From DATJIG01 sp050260515 (GTDB taxonomy: Bacteria > Pseudomonadota > Alphaproteobacteria > SMXQ01), in the NCBI GenBank assembly GCA_050260515.1, contig JBLNCI010000049.1, forward strand, positions 1 through 10,913: a stretch of 10,913 nucleotides of DNA. The letters run 5' to 3'. Shown here one piece after another: positions 1-6,308 of the stretch. Made by a program: the position numbers and the translations under genes. How positions within the stretch are numbered: the first letter of the stretch is position 1; each line of letters opens with the position of its first letter. The notes beneath the pieces were generated by a model. The model saw nothing but the letters and a program-made list of their open reading frames with translations. It had not been told where the DNA came from and ran no database searches.

Positions 1-159
1 CGTGGCGTGCGCAATGTGCTGATCACGCTGGGCGGCAATGGTGTGTGGGCGGATGCTGAAACGTGGCGCGGGCATGTGCCTGCGTTTCGCGTGAAGCCCA
101 TCGACACAGTGGCTGCCGGCGACACCTGGGGGTTTTTGGCGGAAATCCGCGGCGATTGC

Positions 160-198
160 TGTCCCACGCCGGTGCCGCGCGGCGAAGGACGTGGGACA
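160..198. repeat. Inverted repeat with nested palindrome downstream of the broken kinase
   Basis: TGTCCCACG (160-168) pairs perfectly with CGTGGGACA (190-198). The 21-base loop contains the palindrome GCCGCGCGGC (174-183). No T-run follows on either strand, so it is not a classical intrinsic terminator, although it lies downstream of the leftward gamma-carbonic-anhydrase gene and could still slow or protect a transcript end. A repeat-element remnant is another possibility. Confidence 0.5.
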
Positions 199-239
199 CC
201 TGTCTCGTGGTGGGAACGCCTAAACGAAGGCCCGCGCGA

Positions 240-259
240 GGACCGGTGGCACCCGGTCC
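240..259. repeat. Hairpin, 7-bp perfect stem
   Basis: GGACCGG (240-246) and CCGGTCC (253-259) form a perfect GC-rich stem with a 6-base loop TGGCAC. It lies about 50 bases beyond the stop codon of the leftward gamma-carbonic-anhydrase-like gene. No T-run follows on the minus strand, so a Rho-independent terminator is not demonstrated; a 3'-end stabilising structure is possible. Confidence 0.45.
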
Positions 260-311
260 GTCACCAAGGACGTGCGCGGGGCTGTCCGATCGGTGAACCG
301 GCGACCTGGCG

Positions 312-905
312 TCAGACGACGCCGATGCCGGCGGCGAGATACTCGCCCGCGCGCTCGACGTAGTGCTTCACTGCCCACGGGATGTGCGCGATCTCGGCCT
401 CCTTGAGCGGCCGGAACAGCTTCGCGGGATTGCCGGCCCAGAGCTCGCCCGCCTTCACGCGCTTGCCCGGCGTGACCAGCGCGCCGGCCGCGACCATCGC
501 GCCCGACTCGATCACCGCGCCGTCGAGGATGGTCGAGCCCATGCCGATGAACGCGCCGTCCTCGATCGTGCAGCCGTGGAGAATCACGCCGTGGCCGACC
601 AGCACGTTGGCGCCGATCGTCGTCGGGCCGGTGTCGTCGGTGACGTGGATCACGCTGTTGTCCTGGATGTTGGTGTTGGCGCCGATGCGGATCTTGTTGT
701 CGTCGCCGCGGATCACCGTGCCGAACCAGATGTTGACGTTGTCGCCGAGCGTCACGTCGCCCATCACGTAGGTGCCGGGCGCGAGGAACACCTTGCGACC
801 GATCGTCGGCGTGATCCCCTTGTAAGGGAGGATCAGGCCGCGGCCCTGGGTGTTGCCGCCGGCATTGGAGCCGGAATTGGCCGGCGAATCGGCGATCATG
901 CTCAT
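312..905 (-). CDS. Gamma-carbonic anhydrase family protein (left-handed beta-helix)
   Basis: 197 aa. After a low-complexity Ser/Gly/Asn leader (about residues 1-28) the protein has hexapeptide-repeat sequence typical of the left-handed beta-helix of the LbH gamma-CA family. The family's markers are present: RGD at 66-68 in RGDDNKIRIG, NIQD at 79-82, and three likely zinc-binding histidines H87 (VIHV), H105 and H110 (VGHGVILHG). WAGNPAK at 156-162 precedes the C-terminal helix. Proteins of this type (CaiE/YrdA/PaaY-like) bind a metal as trimers, and some hydrate CO2 or act as thioesterases; the activity here cannot be told. The ATG at 905 is preferred over the in-frame ATG at 899 because AAGGAG (914-919) lies 8 bases upstream. 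argC ends 27 bases upstream on the same strand, so co-transcription is likely. The leader is longer than in typical short members. Confidence 0.9.
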   Translation of the reverse strand: MSMIADSPANSGSNAGGNTQGRGLILPYKGITPTIGRKVFLAPGTYVMGDVTLGDNVNIWFGTVIRGDDNKIRIGANTNIQDNSVIHVTDDTGPTTIGANVLVGHGVILHGCTIEDGAFIGMGSTILDGAVIESGAMVAAGALVTPGKRVKAGELWAGNPAKLFRPLKEAEIAHIPWAVKHYVERAGEYLAAGIGVV

Positions 906-932
906 AAGGTCAACTCCTTGGGGCGCGTGCGC

Positions 933-2000
933 TCACGGGAACAGCGCTTCCTGCTCGAGCGAGGTCGTCTCCGGCAGGCCGAAGACGACGTTGAAGTTCT
1001 GGATGGCCTGGCCGGACGCGCCCTTCACCAGGTTGTCGATCACCGAGATGACGATGGCGCGGCCCGGCAACCGGTCGGGGAAGACGGCGATGTGGCAGTA
1101 GTTGGTGCCACGCACGTGCCGGGTCGCCGGCGACGAGCCCGCGGGCAGCACCTTCACGAACGGCTCGGCGGCGTAGCGCCTGGCGAGCGTCGCCCGCAGG
1201 TCGTCGGGCGTCGTGCCGTTGGCGAGCCGGACGTAGATCGTCGACAGGATGCCGCGGCTCATCGGCATCAGGTGCGGCGTGAAGTTGACCAGCACCGGCT
1301 TGCCTGCCGCCTCGGTCAGCCCCTGCTCGATCTCCGGCGCGTGCCGGTGGTTGGCGACGCCGTAGGCGTGGAGGCCCTCGGCGACCTCGGCGAACAGGTT
1401 CGCCTCCTTGGCCTCGCGGCCGGCGCCGGTCACGCCCGACTTCGCGTCGATGATGATGTTGTCGGCGTCGATCTGCTTCGCGGCCAGGAGCGGCGCGAGC
1501 GGCAACTGCGCCGAGGTCGGATAGCAGCCCGGATTCGCGACCAGCGTCGCCGTCTTCACCTCGTCGCGCTTGAGCTCGGTGAGGCCATAGACCGCGTGCT
1601 TCTGCATCTCGGGCGCCCGGTGCTCGTGCCCGTACCAGTTGGCGTAGACGTCGACGTCGGCGAGTCGGAAGTCGGCCGACAGATCGACGATCTTCAGGTG
1701 CTTCGGCAGCCTGAGCGCGACGTCCTGCGTGAGGCCGTGGGGCAGCGCGAGGAACGCGGCGTCGATGTCGTCGAGCTTGACGTCGTCGATCTTGACCAGC
1801 GGCGGCAAGGCCACGTGGGCGAGATGCGGGAACACCTTGGCCATCGGCTGGCCGGCGTGGCGCTCGGCGGTCAGCGCGCGGATCGCGACGTTCGGATGAT
1901 GGGCGAGGATGCGCACCAGCTCGCCGCCGGTGTACCCGCTCGCGCCCAGGATCGCGACGTTGACCTGATTCGTTCCGCTCTTGCTCGCAACCGTGGCCAT
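933..2000 (-). CDS. argC: N-acetyl-gamma-glutamyl-phosphate reductase
   Basis: 355 aa, the usual length of the longer ArgC type. It catalyses NADPH-dependent reduction of N-acetyl-glutamyl phosphate to the semialdehyde, the third step of arginine synthesis, in the cytosol. The Rossmann nucleotide-binding motif GASGYTGGEL is at 19-28. DLSADFRL is at 106-113. The catalytic cysteine motif NPGCYPT gives C159, and the conserved histidine region is NHRHAPEIEQ (217-226, H220). KGASGQAIQN near 326-335 is the usual C-terminal signature. The ATG at 2000 has a purine-rich GAGGAGGG site 6-7 bases upstream. An intrinsic terminator separates it from rpsI, so argC probably has its own promoter in the intervening ~80 bases or depends on read-through. 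The order rplM-rpsI-argC is common in Alphaproteobacteria. The gamma-CA-like gene follows closely. Confidence 0.97.
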   Translation of the reverse strand: MATVASKSGTNQVNVAILGASGYTGGELVRILAHHPNVAIRALTAERHAGQPMAKVFPHLAHVALPPLVKIDDVKLDDIDAAFLALPHGLTQDVALRLPKHLKIVDLSADFRLADVDVYANWYGHEHRAPEMQKHAVYGLTELKRDEVKTATLVANPGCYPTSAQLPLAPLLAAKQIDADNIIIDAKSGVTGAGREAKEANLFAEVAEGLHAYGVANHRHAPEIEQGLTEAAGKPVLVNFTPHLMPMSRGILSTIYVRLANGTTPDDLRATLARRYAAEPFVKVLPAGSSPATRHVRGTNYCHIAVFPDRLPGRAIVISVIDNLVKGASGQAIQNFNVVFGLPETTSLEQEALFP

Positions 2001-2082
2001 CTGGCCCTCCTCGGCGGTGACCTTAGACCGCCCGTCTCGATGTTGAAAGAACCACCGGAGCGCCCCTGCGCGACGCGCATGT

Positions 2083-2111
2083 AAAAAGGGGCGCCCCAGT
2101 GGGACGCCCCT
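2083..2111 (-). terminator. Rho-independent terminator after rpsI
   Basis: On the minus strand AGGGGCG (2105-2111) pairs with CGCCCCT (2087-2093). The stem is extended by three further G-C pairs (2101-2103 with 2094-2096) across a single bulged base, leaving a 4-base loop. A run of T (2083-2087) follows directly. It starts about 27 bases beyond the rpsI stop codon and separates rplM-rpsI from argC. Confidence 0.85.
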
Positions 2112-2137
2112 CGTTGGTGAGGTTCTCCGAACTGGAA

Positions 2138-2623
2138 CTAACGCTTCGAGAACTGGTGGCTGCGTCGCGCCTTGTGGCGGCCGTACTTCTTGCGCTCAAC
2201 CGCGCGCGAATCGCGGGTCAGGAAGCCGACGCTCTTCAGGAGCTTGCGCAGCGGCGGCTCGATGAAGGTGAGCGCCTGCGAGATGCCGTGACGCACCGCG
2301 CCGGCCTGGCCCGAGAGCCCGCCGCCGACGACGGTGATCATGCAGTCGTACTGGTTGTTGCGGTTCACCACGAGGAACGGCTGGCCGATGATCATGCGCA
2401 GCACCGGACGCGCGAAGTAGGTCTCGAGCGTACGGCCGTTGACGGTGATCTTGCCGGAGCCGGGGCGCAGCCAGACGCGGGCGACGGCATCCTTGCGGCG
2501 GCCGGTGGCGTAGGCGCGACCCTGGGCGTCGAGCTTGGGCTGCGGCGGCGTGGCGGGCGCGGTCTCGGCGTTGCCAACGGTCTTGAGCGAGGCGAGGCCC
2601 GACAGGGTTTTCTGCTCGGCCAT
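2138..2623 (-). CDS. rpsI: 30S ribosomal protein S9
   Basis: 161 aa. S9 is a small-subunit protein whose C-terminal tail reaches the P-site tRNA. Residues 1-35 are an Ala/Pro/Thr-rich extension of the sort seen in alphaproteobacterial S9, after which the conserved body starts at YATGRRKDAVARVW (38-51). GKITVNGR (57-64) and the GGGLSGQAGAVRHGI stretch (100-114) are typical of S9. The basic C-terminus ends in the canonical S-K-R (159-161). The start at 2623 is 2 bases after the rplM stop, with an AGAGGAA ribosome-binding site inside the end of rplM, so the two genes are co-transcribed and probably translationally coupled. The product is essentially certain. Confidence 0.98.
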   Translation of the reverse strand: MAEQKTLSGLASLKTVGNAETAPATPPQPKLDAQGRAYATGRRKDAVARVWLRPGSGKITVNGRTLETYFARPVLRMIIGQPFLVVNRNNQYDCMITVVGGGLSGQAGAVRHGISQALTFIEPPLRKLLKSVGFLTRDSRAVERKKYGRHKARRSHQFSKR

Positions 2624-2625
2624 GA

Positions 2626-3090
2626 TCAGTCGTTCCTCTTGTTCTTGCGGTTCATCGCCGCGACGTCGAGCACTTCGGGGTTCTGGGCCTCGTGCGGATG
2701 CTGGGTCCCCGGATAGACGCGCAGGTTGCCCATCTGCTTACGGCCCAGCGGACCGCGGGTGATCATCCGCTCGACCGCCTTCTCGATGACGCGCTCGGGG
2801 AAGCGGCCGCGCAGACGCGCGCCCAGGCTCTCGCCCTTGATGCCGCCGGGATAGCCGGTGTGCCAGTAGAACACCTTCTGGTCGGCCTTCCGGCCGGTCA
2901 GGCGCACCTTCTCGGCGTTGATGACGACGACGTTGTCGCCGCAGTCGACGTGCGGGGTGAACGTGGTCTTGTGCTTGCCGCGCAGGCGGTTGGCGATGAT
3001 CGTGGCGAGACGGCCGAGCACGAGGCCGTCGGCGTCGATCAGCACCCACTTCTTCTCCACCTCGGCGGGCTTGGCGACGTAGGTCTTCAT
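2626..3090 (-). CDS. rplM: 50S ribosomal protein L13
   Basis: 154 aa, close to the usual bacterial length. L13 is an early-assembling 23S rRNA-binding protein of the large subunit. The N-terminus MKTYVAKPAEVEKKWVLIDA is typical, followed by LGRLAT (25-30), NAEKVRLTGRK (58-68), FYWHTGYPGG (74-83) and the C-terminal signature MGNLRVYPGTQHPH (120-133). The frame is open up to 3180, but the added 30 residues would start inside the promoter, so the ATG at 3090 is chosen. Only a weak GGGAA lies upstream. It is the first gene of the rplM-rpsI unit, with its promoter at 3152-3180. Confidence 0.98.
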   Translation of the reverse strand: MKTYVAKPAEVEKKWVLIDADGLVLGRLATIIANRLRGKHKTTFTPHVDCGDNVVVINAEKVRLTGRKADQKVFYWHTGYPGGIKGESLGARLRGRFPERVIEKAVERMITRGPLGRKQMGNLRVYPGTQHPHEAQNPEVLDVAAMNRKNKRND

Positions 3091-3151
3091 GACGAAATTC
3101 CCAAATGCGACGGGCGCGGTCGAAACCGACGCGCCCGGTCCAAGGCGCGGG

Positions 3152-3180
3152 AATATGCCCGCACCGGGCGCCACCGTCAA
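3152..3180 (-). promoter_or_regulatory. Predicted sigma-70-type promoter of rplM-rpsI
   Basis: On the minus strand TTGACG (3175-3180) is followed after exactly 17 bases by CATATT (3152-3157). This is close to the housekeeping consensus and gives an expected start near 3145, with a leader of about 55 bases before the rplM ATG. A strong promoter is expected for ribosomal protein genes. It is inferred from sequence only. Confidence 0.7.
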
Positions 3181-3189
3181 CGCGAATAA

Positions 3190-3235
3190 ATGATTTTAGC
3201 TCAGCTACTTAGAGCGTGGTACTATTTTACCGCAC
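3190..3235 (+). pseudogene. tRNA-like remnant (D-arm plus anticodon-like hairpin)
   Basis: TA (3197-3198), then GCTC (3199-3202), a 9-base loop and GAGC (3212-3215) reproduce a tRNA D-arm, including the usual T8/A9. The loop has AC where nearly all tRNAs have GG at positions 18-19. A second stem follows immediately: GTGGTA (3216-3221) and TACCGC (3228-3233), with one G-T pair and a 6-base loop. I find no paired acceptor stem and no GTTC-type T-arm. If it derives from a tRNA it is not a working gene. Chance resemblance in the AT-rich intergenic region is a real alternative. Confidence 0.25.
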
Positions 3236-3317
3236 ACGAGAGTATCGGTCCGGCGCGGCTTTCCGCCCCTCCGCCGCGACAGTAGCCGCTCCACCGCTTG
3301 CCGCCTATTGTCCGCCG

Positions 3318-4625
3318 ATGGCCGACGAACGCCCGAAGCCGGACAAGCGCCGCCTCGACCCCAACTGGGGCTTCGAGACCCGCGCGCTCCACGCCGGGAC
3401 GCCACCCGACGCGGCGAGCGGCGCCGTGGTGCCGCCGATCCAGCAGACCGCGGCGTATGCGTTCGCCGATGCGGACGTCGCGGCGAGGCGATTCGACCTC
3501 GACGACTTCGGCAACGTCTACTCGCGCATCACCAACCCGACGGTCGCCGCGCTGGAGAAGAAGCTCGCGGCGCTCGAAGGCGGGGTCGGCGCGACCTGCG
3601 CGGCCTCGGGCCACGCGGCGCAGATCCTCGCACTGCTGCCGCTGATGAGCGCCGGGGACGACATCGTCGCCGCGCGCCAGCTCTACGGCGGGTCGACGGC
3701 GCAGTTCGGCACGGTGTTCAAGCGCTTCGGCTGGGGCGCGCGCACCGTCGACGCGCGCGATCCCGGCAACATCGCGCGCGCCATCGGACCGAAGACCCGG
3801 GCGGTGTTCGTCGAGAGCCTCGCCAATCCCGACGGGCTCGTCGTCGACATCCAGGCGATCGCCACCGCGACGAAGCGCGCGGGCATCCCCCTGATCGTCG
3901 ACAACACCCTCGCCTCCCCGTATCTGCTGCGGCCGTTCGAATGGGGCGCCGACCTCGTCATCCACTCGACGACGAAGTTCCTCAACGGCCACGGCAACGC
4001 GCTCGGCGGCGCGGTCATCGACGGCGGATCGTTCGACTGGTCGCGCGTGCCGACGCTCGCCGAGCCGTCGGGCGCCTATCACGGCGTCCGGTTCGCGGAG
4101 AAGTTCGGCAAGCTCGCGTTCACCGTCTACGCCCACGCGATCGGACTGCGCGATCTCGGCCCGGCGATGGCGCCGCTCAACGCCTTCCTGACGATCGTCG
4201 GAGTCGAGACGCTCGCGCTGCGGATGCAGCGCCATTGCGAGAACGCGCTTGCCGTCGCCCGTCACCTCGACAGGCACCCGAAGGTCGCATGGGTCTCGTA
4301 CGCGGGCCTGGCCGACAGCCCGCAGAAGGCGCTCGTCGCGAAGTACCTGCCGAAGGGCGCCGGCGCGGTGTTCACCTTCGGGGTCAAAGGCGGGCTCGAT
4401 GCCGGACGCAAGCTCGTGGAAAGCGTGCGGCTGATCCAGCACGTCGCCAATCTCGGCGACGCGCGCACGCTGATGATCCATCCGGCATCGACCACGCACC
4501 GGCCGCTCTCCGAGGATCAGTTGCGCGAAGCGGGGATCGGGCCCGAGGCCGTGCGCATCTCGGTCGGACTCGAGACCGCGGCCGACATTATTGCCGACCT
4601 CGATCAGGCGCTGAGCGGGATCTAG
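3318..4625 (+). CDS. metY: O-acetylhomoserine sulfhydrylase (MetY-type), Cys/Met metabolism PLP enzyme
   Basis: 435 aa, the length of MetY rather than the shorter (~395 aa) MetZ/MetB relatives. The family makes homocysteine from an acylated homoserine and sulfide, the direct-sulfhydrylation route to methionine, with pyridoxal phosphate in the cytosol. Visible landmarks are YSRITNPT (68-75), the phosphate-contact region around SGH (97-99), VDNT (194-197, D195) and the cofactor lysine K220 in HSTTKFLNGHG. Also present are HPASTTH (388-394) and the C-terminal VRISVGLE (412-419, R413). The ATG at 3318 starts the family-like sequence; the frame extends to a GTG at 3216, but those residues look non-coding. 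There is no clear ribosome-binding site, and TATTGT (3306-3311) lies just upstream, so a leaderless transcript is possible. It is divergent from rplM and ends 1 bp from the converging MFS gene. Acetyl versus succinyl preference is inferred. Confidence 0.93.
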   Translation: MADERPKPDKRRLDPNWGFETRALHAGTPPDAASGAVVPPIQQTAAYAFADADVAARRFDLDDFGNVYSRITNPTVAALEKKLAALEGGVGATCAASGHAAQILALLPLMSAGDDIVAARQLYGGSTAQFGTVFKRFGWGARTVDARDPGNIARAIGPKTRAVFVESLANPDGLVVDIQAIATATKRAGIPLIVDNTLASPYLLRPFEWGADLVIHSTTKFLNGHGNALGGAVIDGGSFDWSRVPTLAEPSGAYHGVRFAEKFGKLAFTVYAHAIGLRDLGPAMAPLNAFLTIVGVETLALRMQRHCENALAVARHLDRHPKVAWVSYAGLADSPQKALVAKYLPKGAGAVFTFGVKGGLDAGRKLVESVRLIQHVANLGDARTLMIHPASTTHRPLSEDQLREAGIGPEAVRISVGLETAADIIADLDQALSGI

Positions 4626-4626
4626 G

Positions 4627-5832
4627 TCACTCGGCGGCGACCGGCGCCGCAACCGCCTCTCGCTCGCGCGGAAGCAGCATGGCCGCGACGACGATGCCCG
4701 CCGAGCACAGCGCCAGCGTCGTGAACAGCGCGACGAAGTCGCCGGTGCGCTCGTGGAGAATGGCGACGAGCTGGACCGCGACCGGTGCCACGCCGAGCGA
4801 CAGCACGAATTTCGCGCCGAACATTGAGCCGCGCCAGCGCGACGGCGTGTAACGCACCATCAGCACGTTCTCGGCCGGGATCGCGGCGACGTTTGCCATC
4901 ACCATCGCGGCGGCCGCGAACACGAACGGTAGGCCCGTCGCGGCGGCGGCAAGCGCCATGAACGGCGCCTGGAGGACGAACGCGCCGAGGTAGACGAGGC
5001 GCGGCGGATAACGATCCGACAGCCAGCCCGCCGGAATCTGCAGCAGCGAGGCGATCAGATAGATCGCGGTGAACAGCGCCCCCGCGCCGAGCACGCCGCC
5101 CCCCAGGAACGCGCCCGCGCGTTCGGCGAAGGCCTTGGGCAGCGCGATCTGCGTCGCGTTGTAGATCAGCCCGCCGAGGAACACAGTCACGGAGAGAACG
5201 ACGAAAGCGCGGATCACGTCGCCGCGCGCGGGCTCGGCCGTCGGCGCGCGGTCGCGCGTGCCGTCGACCACCCATCCGAGGGCGACGCACACGAGCAGCA
5301 CGAGCCCGATCGCGAGCGCGGCCGCGCCCGGGATCCACAGGGCGGTGCGCCAGCCGCCGAGCGCGGTCAGGCCGCCGGCGACAATGCCGGCGATGGCGAC
5401 GCCGGTGCTGCCGAACACTCCCCAGATGCCGAGCGCCACGCCCTTGTTGGTGGCGGTACGCACGAGCCAGCTCATGCCCACGGGGTGGTAGATCGCGGCG
5501 AAGACGCCAAGCGCGGTGAGTGCCGCTCCGAGCTGCCCCGGCGTCTGCGCGAGACCGGCGGCGATCGTCGAGGCTCCGGCGCCGATGAAGAACACGGTCA
5601 TCATCCTCGCGTTCGACCAGCGATCGCCGAGCCAGCCCGCGAACGGTGCCAGCGCGCCGACCAGGAACGCACCGGCGGTCCACAGCGCGATGAGATCGCC
5701 GTATGCGAGACGCCAATCGGCCTCGAGCGCCAGCACAGCGGTGAGGAACAGTCCGGTGAGGCAGTGCATCGTTGCGTGGCCGATCCACGCGAACGCCTGC
5801 GACAGGCGGTCCGAACGCGCCGCGCCGGTCAT
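4627..5832 (-). CDS. MFS transporter, fosmidomycin-resistance-like subfamily
   Basis: 401 aa with about 12 hydrophobic segments in two halves, the standard size of the major facilitator superfamily, so an inner-membrane secondary transporter. The loop motif GWLGDRWSNARMM (66-78, D70 and R71) follows TM2, and its second-half counterpart GWLSDRYPPRLV is at 269-280. IYHPVGMSWL (114-123) resembles the FHP motif seen in the fosmidomycin-resistance (Fsr) branch. A charged linker (about 189-206) separates the halves. The C-terminus is Ala/Val-rich with no further domain. The ATG at 5832 is fixed by its 4-base ATGA overlap with the cutA stop, which points to translational coupling; an upstream extension would only re-read cutA in another frame. 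An exporter of drugs or small metabolites is likely, but the substrate is unknown. Confidence 0.9.
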   Translation of the reverse strand: MTGAARSDRLSQAFAWIGHATMHCLTGLFLTAVLALEADWRLAYGDLIALWTAGAFLVGALAPFAGWLGDRWSNARMMTVFFIGAGASTIAAGLAQTPGQLGAALTALGVFAAIYHPVGMSWLVRTATNKGVALGIWGVFGSTGVAIAGIVAGGLTALGGWRTALWIPGAAALAIGLVLLVCVALGWVVDGTRDRAPTAEPARGDVIRAFVVLSVTVFLGGLIYNATQIALPKAFAERAGAFLGGGVLGAGALFTAIYLIASLLQIPAGWLSDRYPPRLVYLGAFVLQAPFMALAAAATGLPFVFAAAAMVMANVAAIPAENVLMVRYTPSRWRGSMFGAKFVLSLGVAPVAVQLVAILHERTGDFVALFTTLALCSAGIVVAAMLLPREREAVAAPVAAE

Positions 5833-6209
5833 CGCCCACTCGCCTTGCCCCGCGTCGGCCGCTTGGCCGCGCGCGGCGCCGACTCGTCGACGATCCACGA
5901 GATGAAGTCCGCATTGCCGCCGAGGATCGGCAGCGCCACGACGCACGGGACCGTGTAGCTGTGGAGCGCCTTGACCCGCCGGGTGAGCGCCGGAACCCCG
6001 CTCGCCCGGGTCTTCAGGATCAGCACCGCCTCCCGCGCCCGTTCGACCTTGCCCTGCCAGCGGAATACGGAACGGACGGGTCCCAGCACGTTGGCACACG
6101 CCGCCAGCCCCTCCTCGACCACGGTCGCGCCGATCCGCTCGGCGGCCCGCGCCGACGGCGCCGTGACATAAACGAGGACCGTGCGGGTGGATGTCTTAAC
6201 GTTTGCCAT
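5829..6209 (-). CDS. cutA: Divalent-cation tolerance protein CutA
   Basis: 126 aa, slightly longer than the usual ~105-115 because of a basic, disordered-looking tail (about 111-126). CutA1 proteins are small, very stable cytosolic trimers with a ferredoxin-like fold, historically linked to copper and other metal-ion tolerance; their molecular job is still unclear. Family positions are present: VLVYVTAP (11-18), the LAAC-N motif (35-40, C38), SVFRWQGKVERA (47-58, W51), LILKT (63-67) and the LHSYTVP signature (82-88, H83, Y85, P88). The ATG at 6209 is chosen because everything upstream in frame is intergenic or antisense to the next gene. It is the first gene of a two-gene unit with the MFS transporter. 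A weak TTCTCA-N17-TAATGT promoter candidate lies upstream. Confidence 0.95.
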   Translation of the reverse strand: MANVKTSTRTVLVYVTAPSARAAERIGATVVEEGLAACANVLGPVRSVFRWQGKVERAREAVLILKTRASGVPALTRRVKALHSYTVPCVVALPILGGNADFISWIVDESAPRAAKRPTRGKASGR

Positions 6210-6225
6210 GGGGTGATCGCGTCGG

Positions 6226-6239
6226 GCCGCCTTGGCGGC
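6226..6239. repeat. Short inverted repeat between cutA and the 91-codon gene
   Basis: GCCGC (6226-6230) and GCGGC (6235-6239) flank CTTG. The element overlaps the predicted -35 box of the rightward promoter and would lie in the 5' leader of cutA. It could be an operator or simply a GC-rich chance palindrome. Confidence 0.3.
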
Positions 6240-6260
6240 AACCGGGAGGCCATCTACATT
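6232..6260 (+). promoter_or_regulatory. Predicted promoter of the 91-codon gene
   Basis: TTGGCG (6232-6237), a 17-base spacer and TACATT (6255-6260) are near the housekeeping consensus. The expected start near 6267 gives a leader of about 42 bases, carrying the purine-rich ribosome-binding site GGGAGGGAGG just before the ATG at 6309. The -10 region overlaps a weaker -10-like TAATGT on the opposite strand (6257-6262), so the divergent promoters may interfere. Confidence 0.5.
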
Positions 6261-6308
6261 ACCGGAAGCCGCGCGTCGTGAGAACGGCGCACCGGGAGGG
6301 AGGGTTTC

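Larger units (their letters stand above)
1..363 (+). pseudogene. PfkB-family carbohydrate kinase, C-terminal fragment, broken
   Basis: The frame is open from the left edge, so the gene begins outside the window. Residues 1-43 of the visible part match the C-terminal core of ribokinase-like (PfkB) sugar kinases: the strand and turn VLITLGGNG, then HVPAF and DTVAAGD. The last contains the G-D pair whose Asp (codon at 121-123) is the family's catalytic base. In intact members this is followed by a helix beginning roughly FNGAL and about 40 or more further residues. Here the similarity ends at about base 129; the frame runs on to a stop at 361-363 through Arg/Pro/Gly-rich sequence with no family character and overlaps the end of the opposite gene. 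I read this as a gene that lost its true 3' end through deletion, insertion or rearrangement. An assembly join is an alternative. The family is fairly certain; the sugar is unknown. Confidence 0.6.

Noticed and set aside
363..2084. A 573-codon open frame on the plus strand opposite argC and the gamma-CA-like gene
   Set aside because: It is antisense to two well-recognised proteins and its Arg/Asp/Val-rich sequence is what GC-rich coding DNA gives on the other strand.
3091..3180. Longer L13 reading frame starting at 3180
   Set aside because: The extra residues would be encoded within the predicted promoter and leader, and L13 proteins start at the MKTY-like sequence.
3190..3270. A complete tRNA gene
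   Set aside because: No paired acceptor stem or T-arm can be formed and the D-loop lacks GG; only a remnant is considered.
3222..4652. A 476-codon minus-strand open frame opposite metY
   Set aside because: It is composed of Arg/Asp/Glu/Val repeats without family features, while the plus strand encodes a complete MetY with its active-site lysine.
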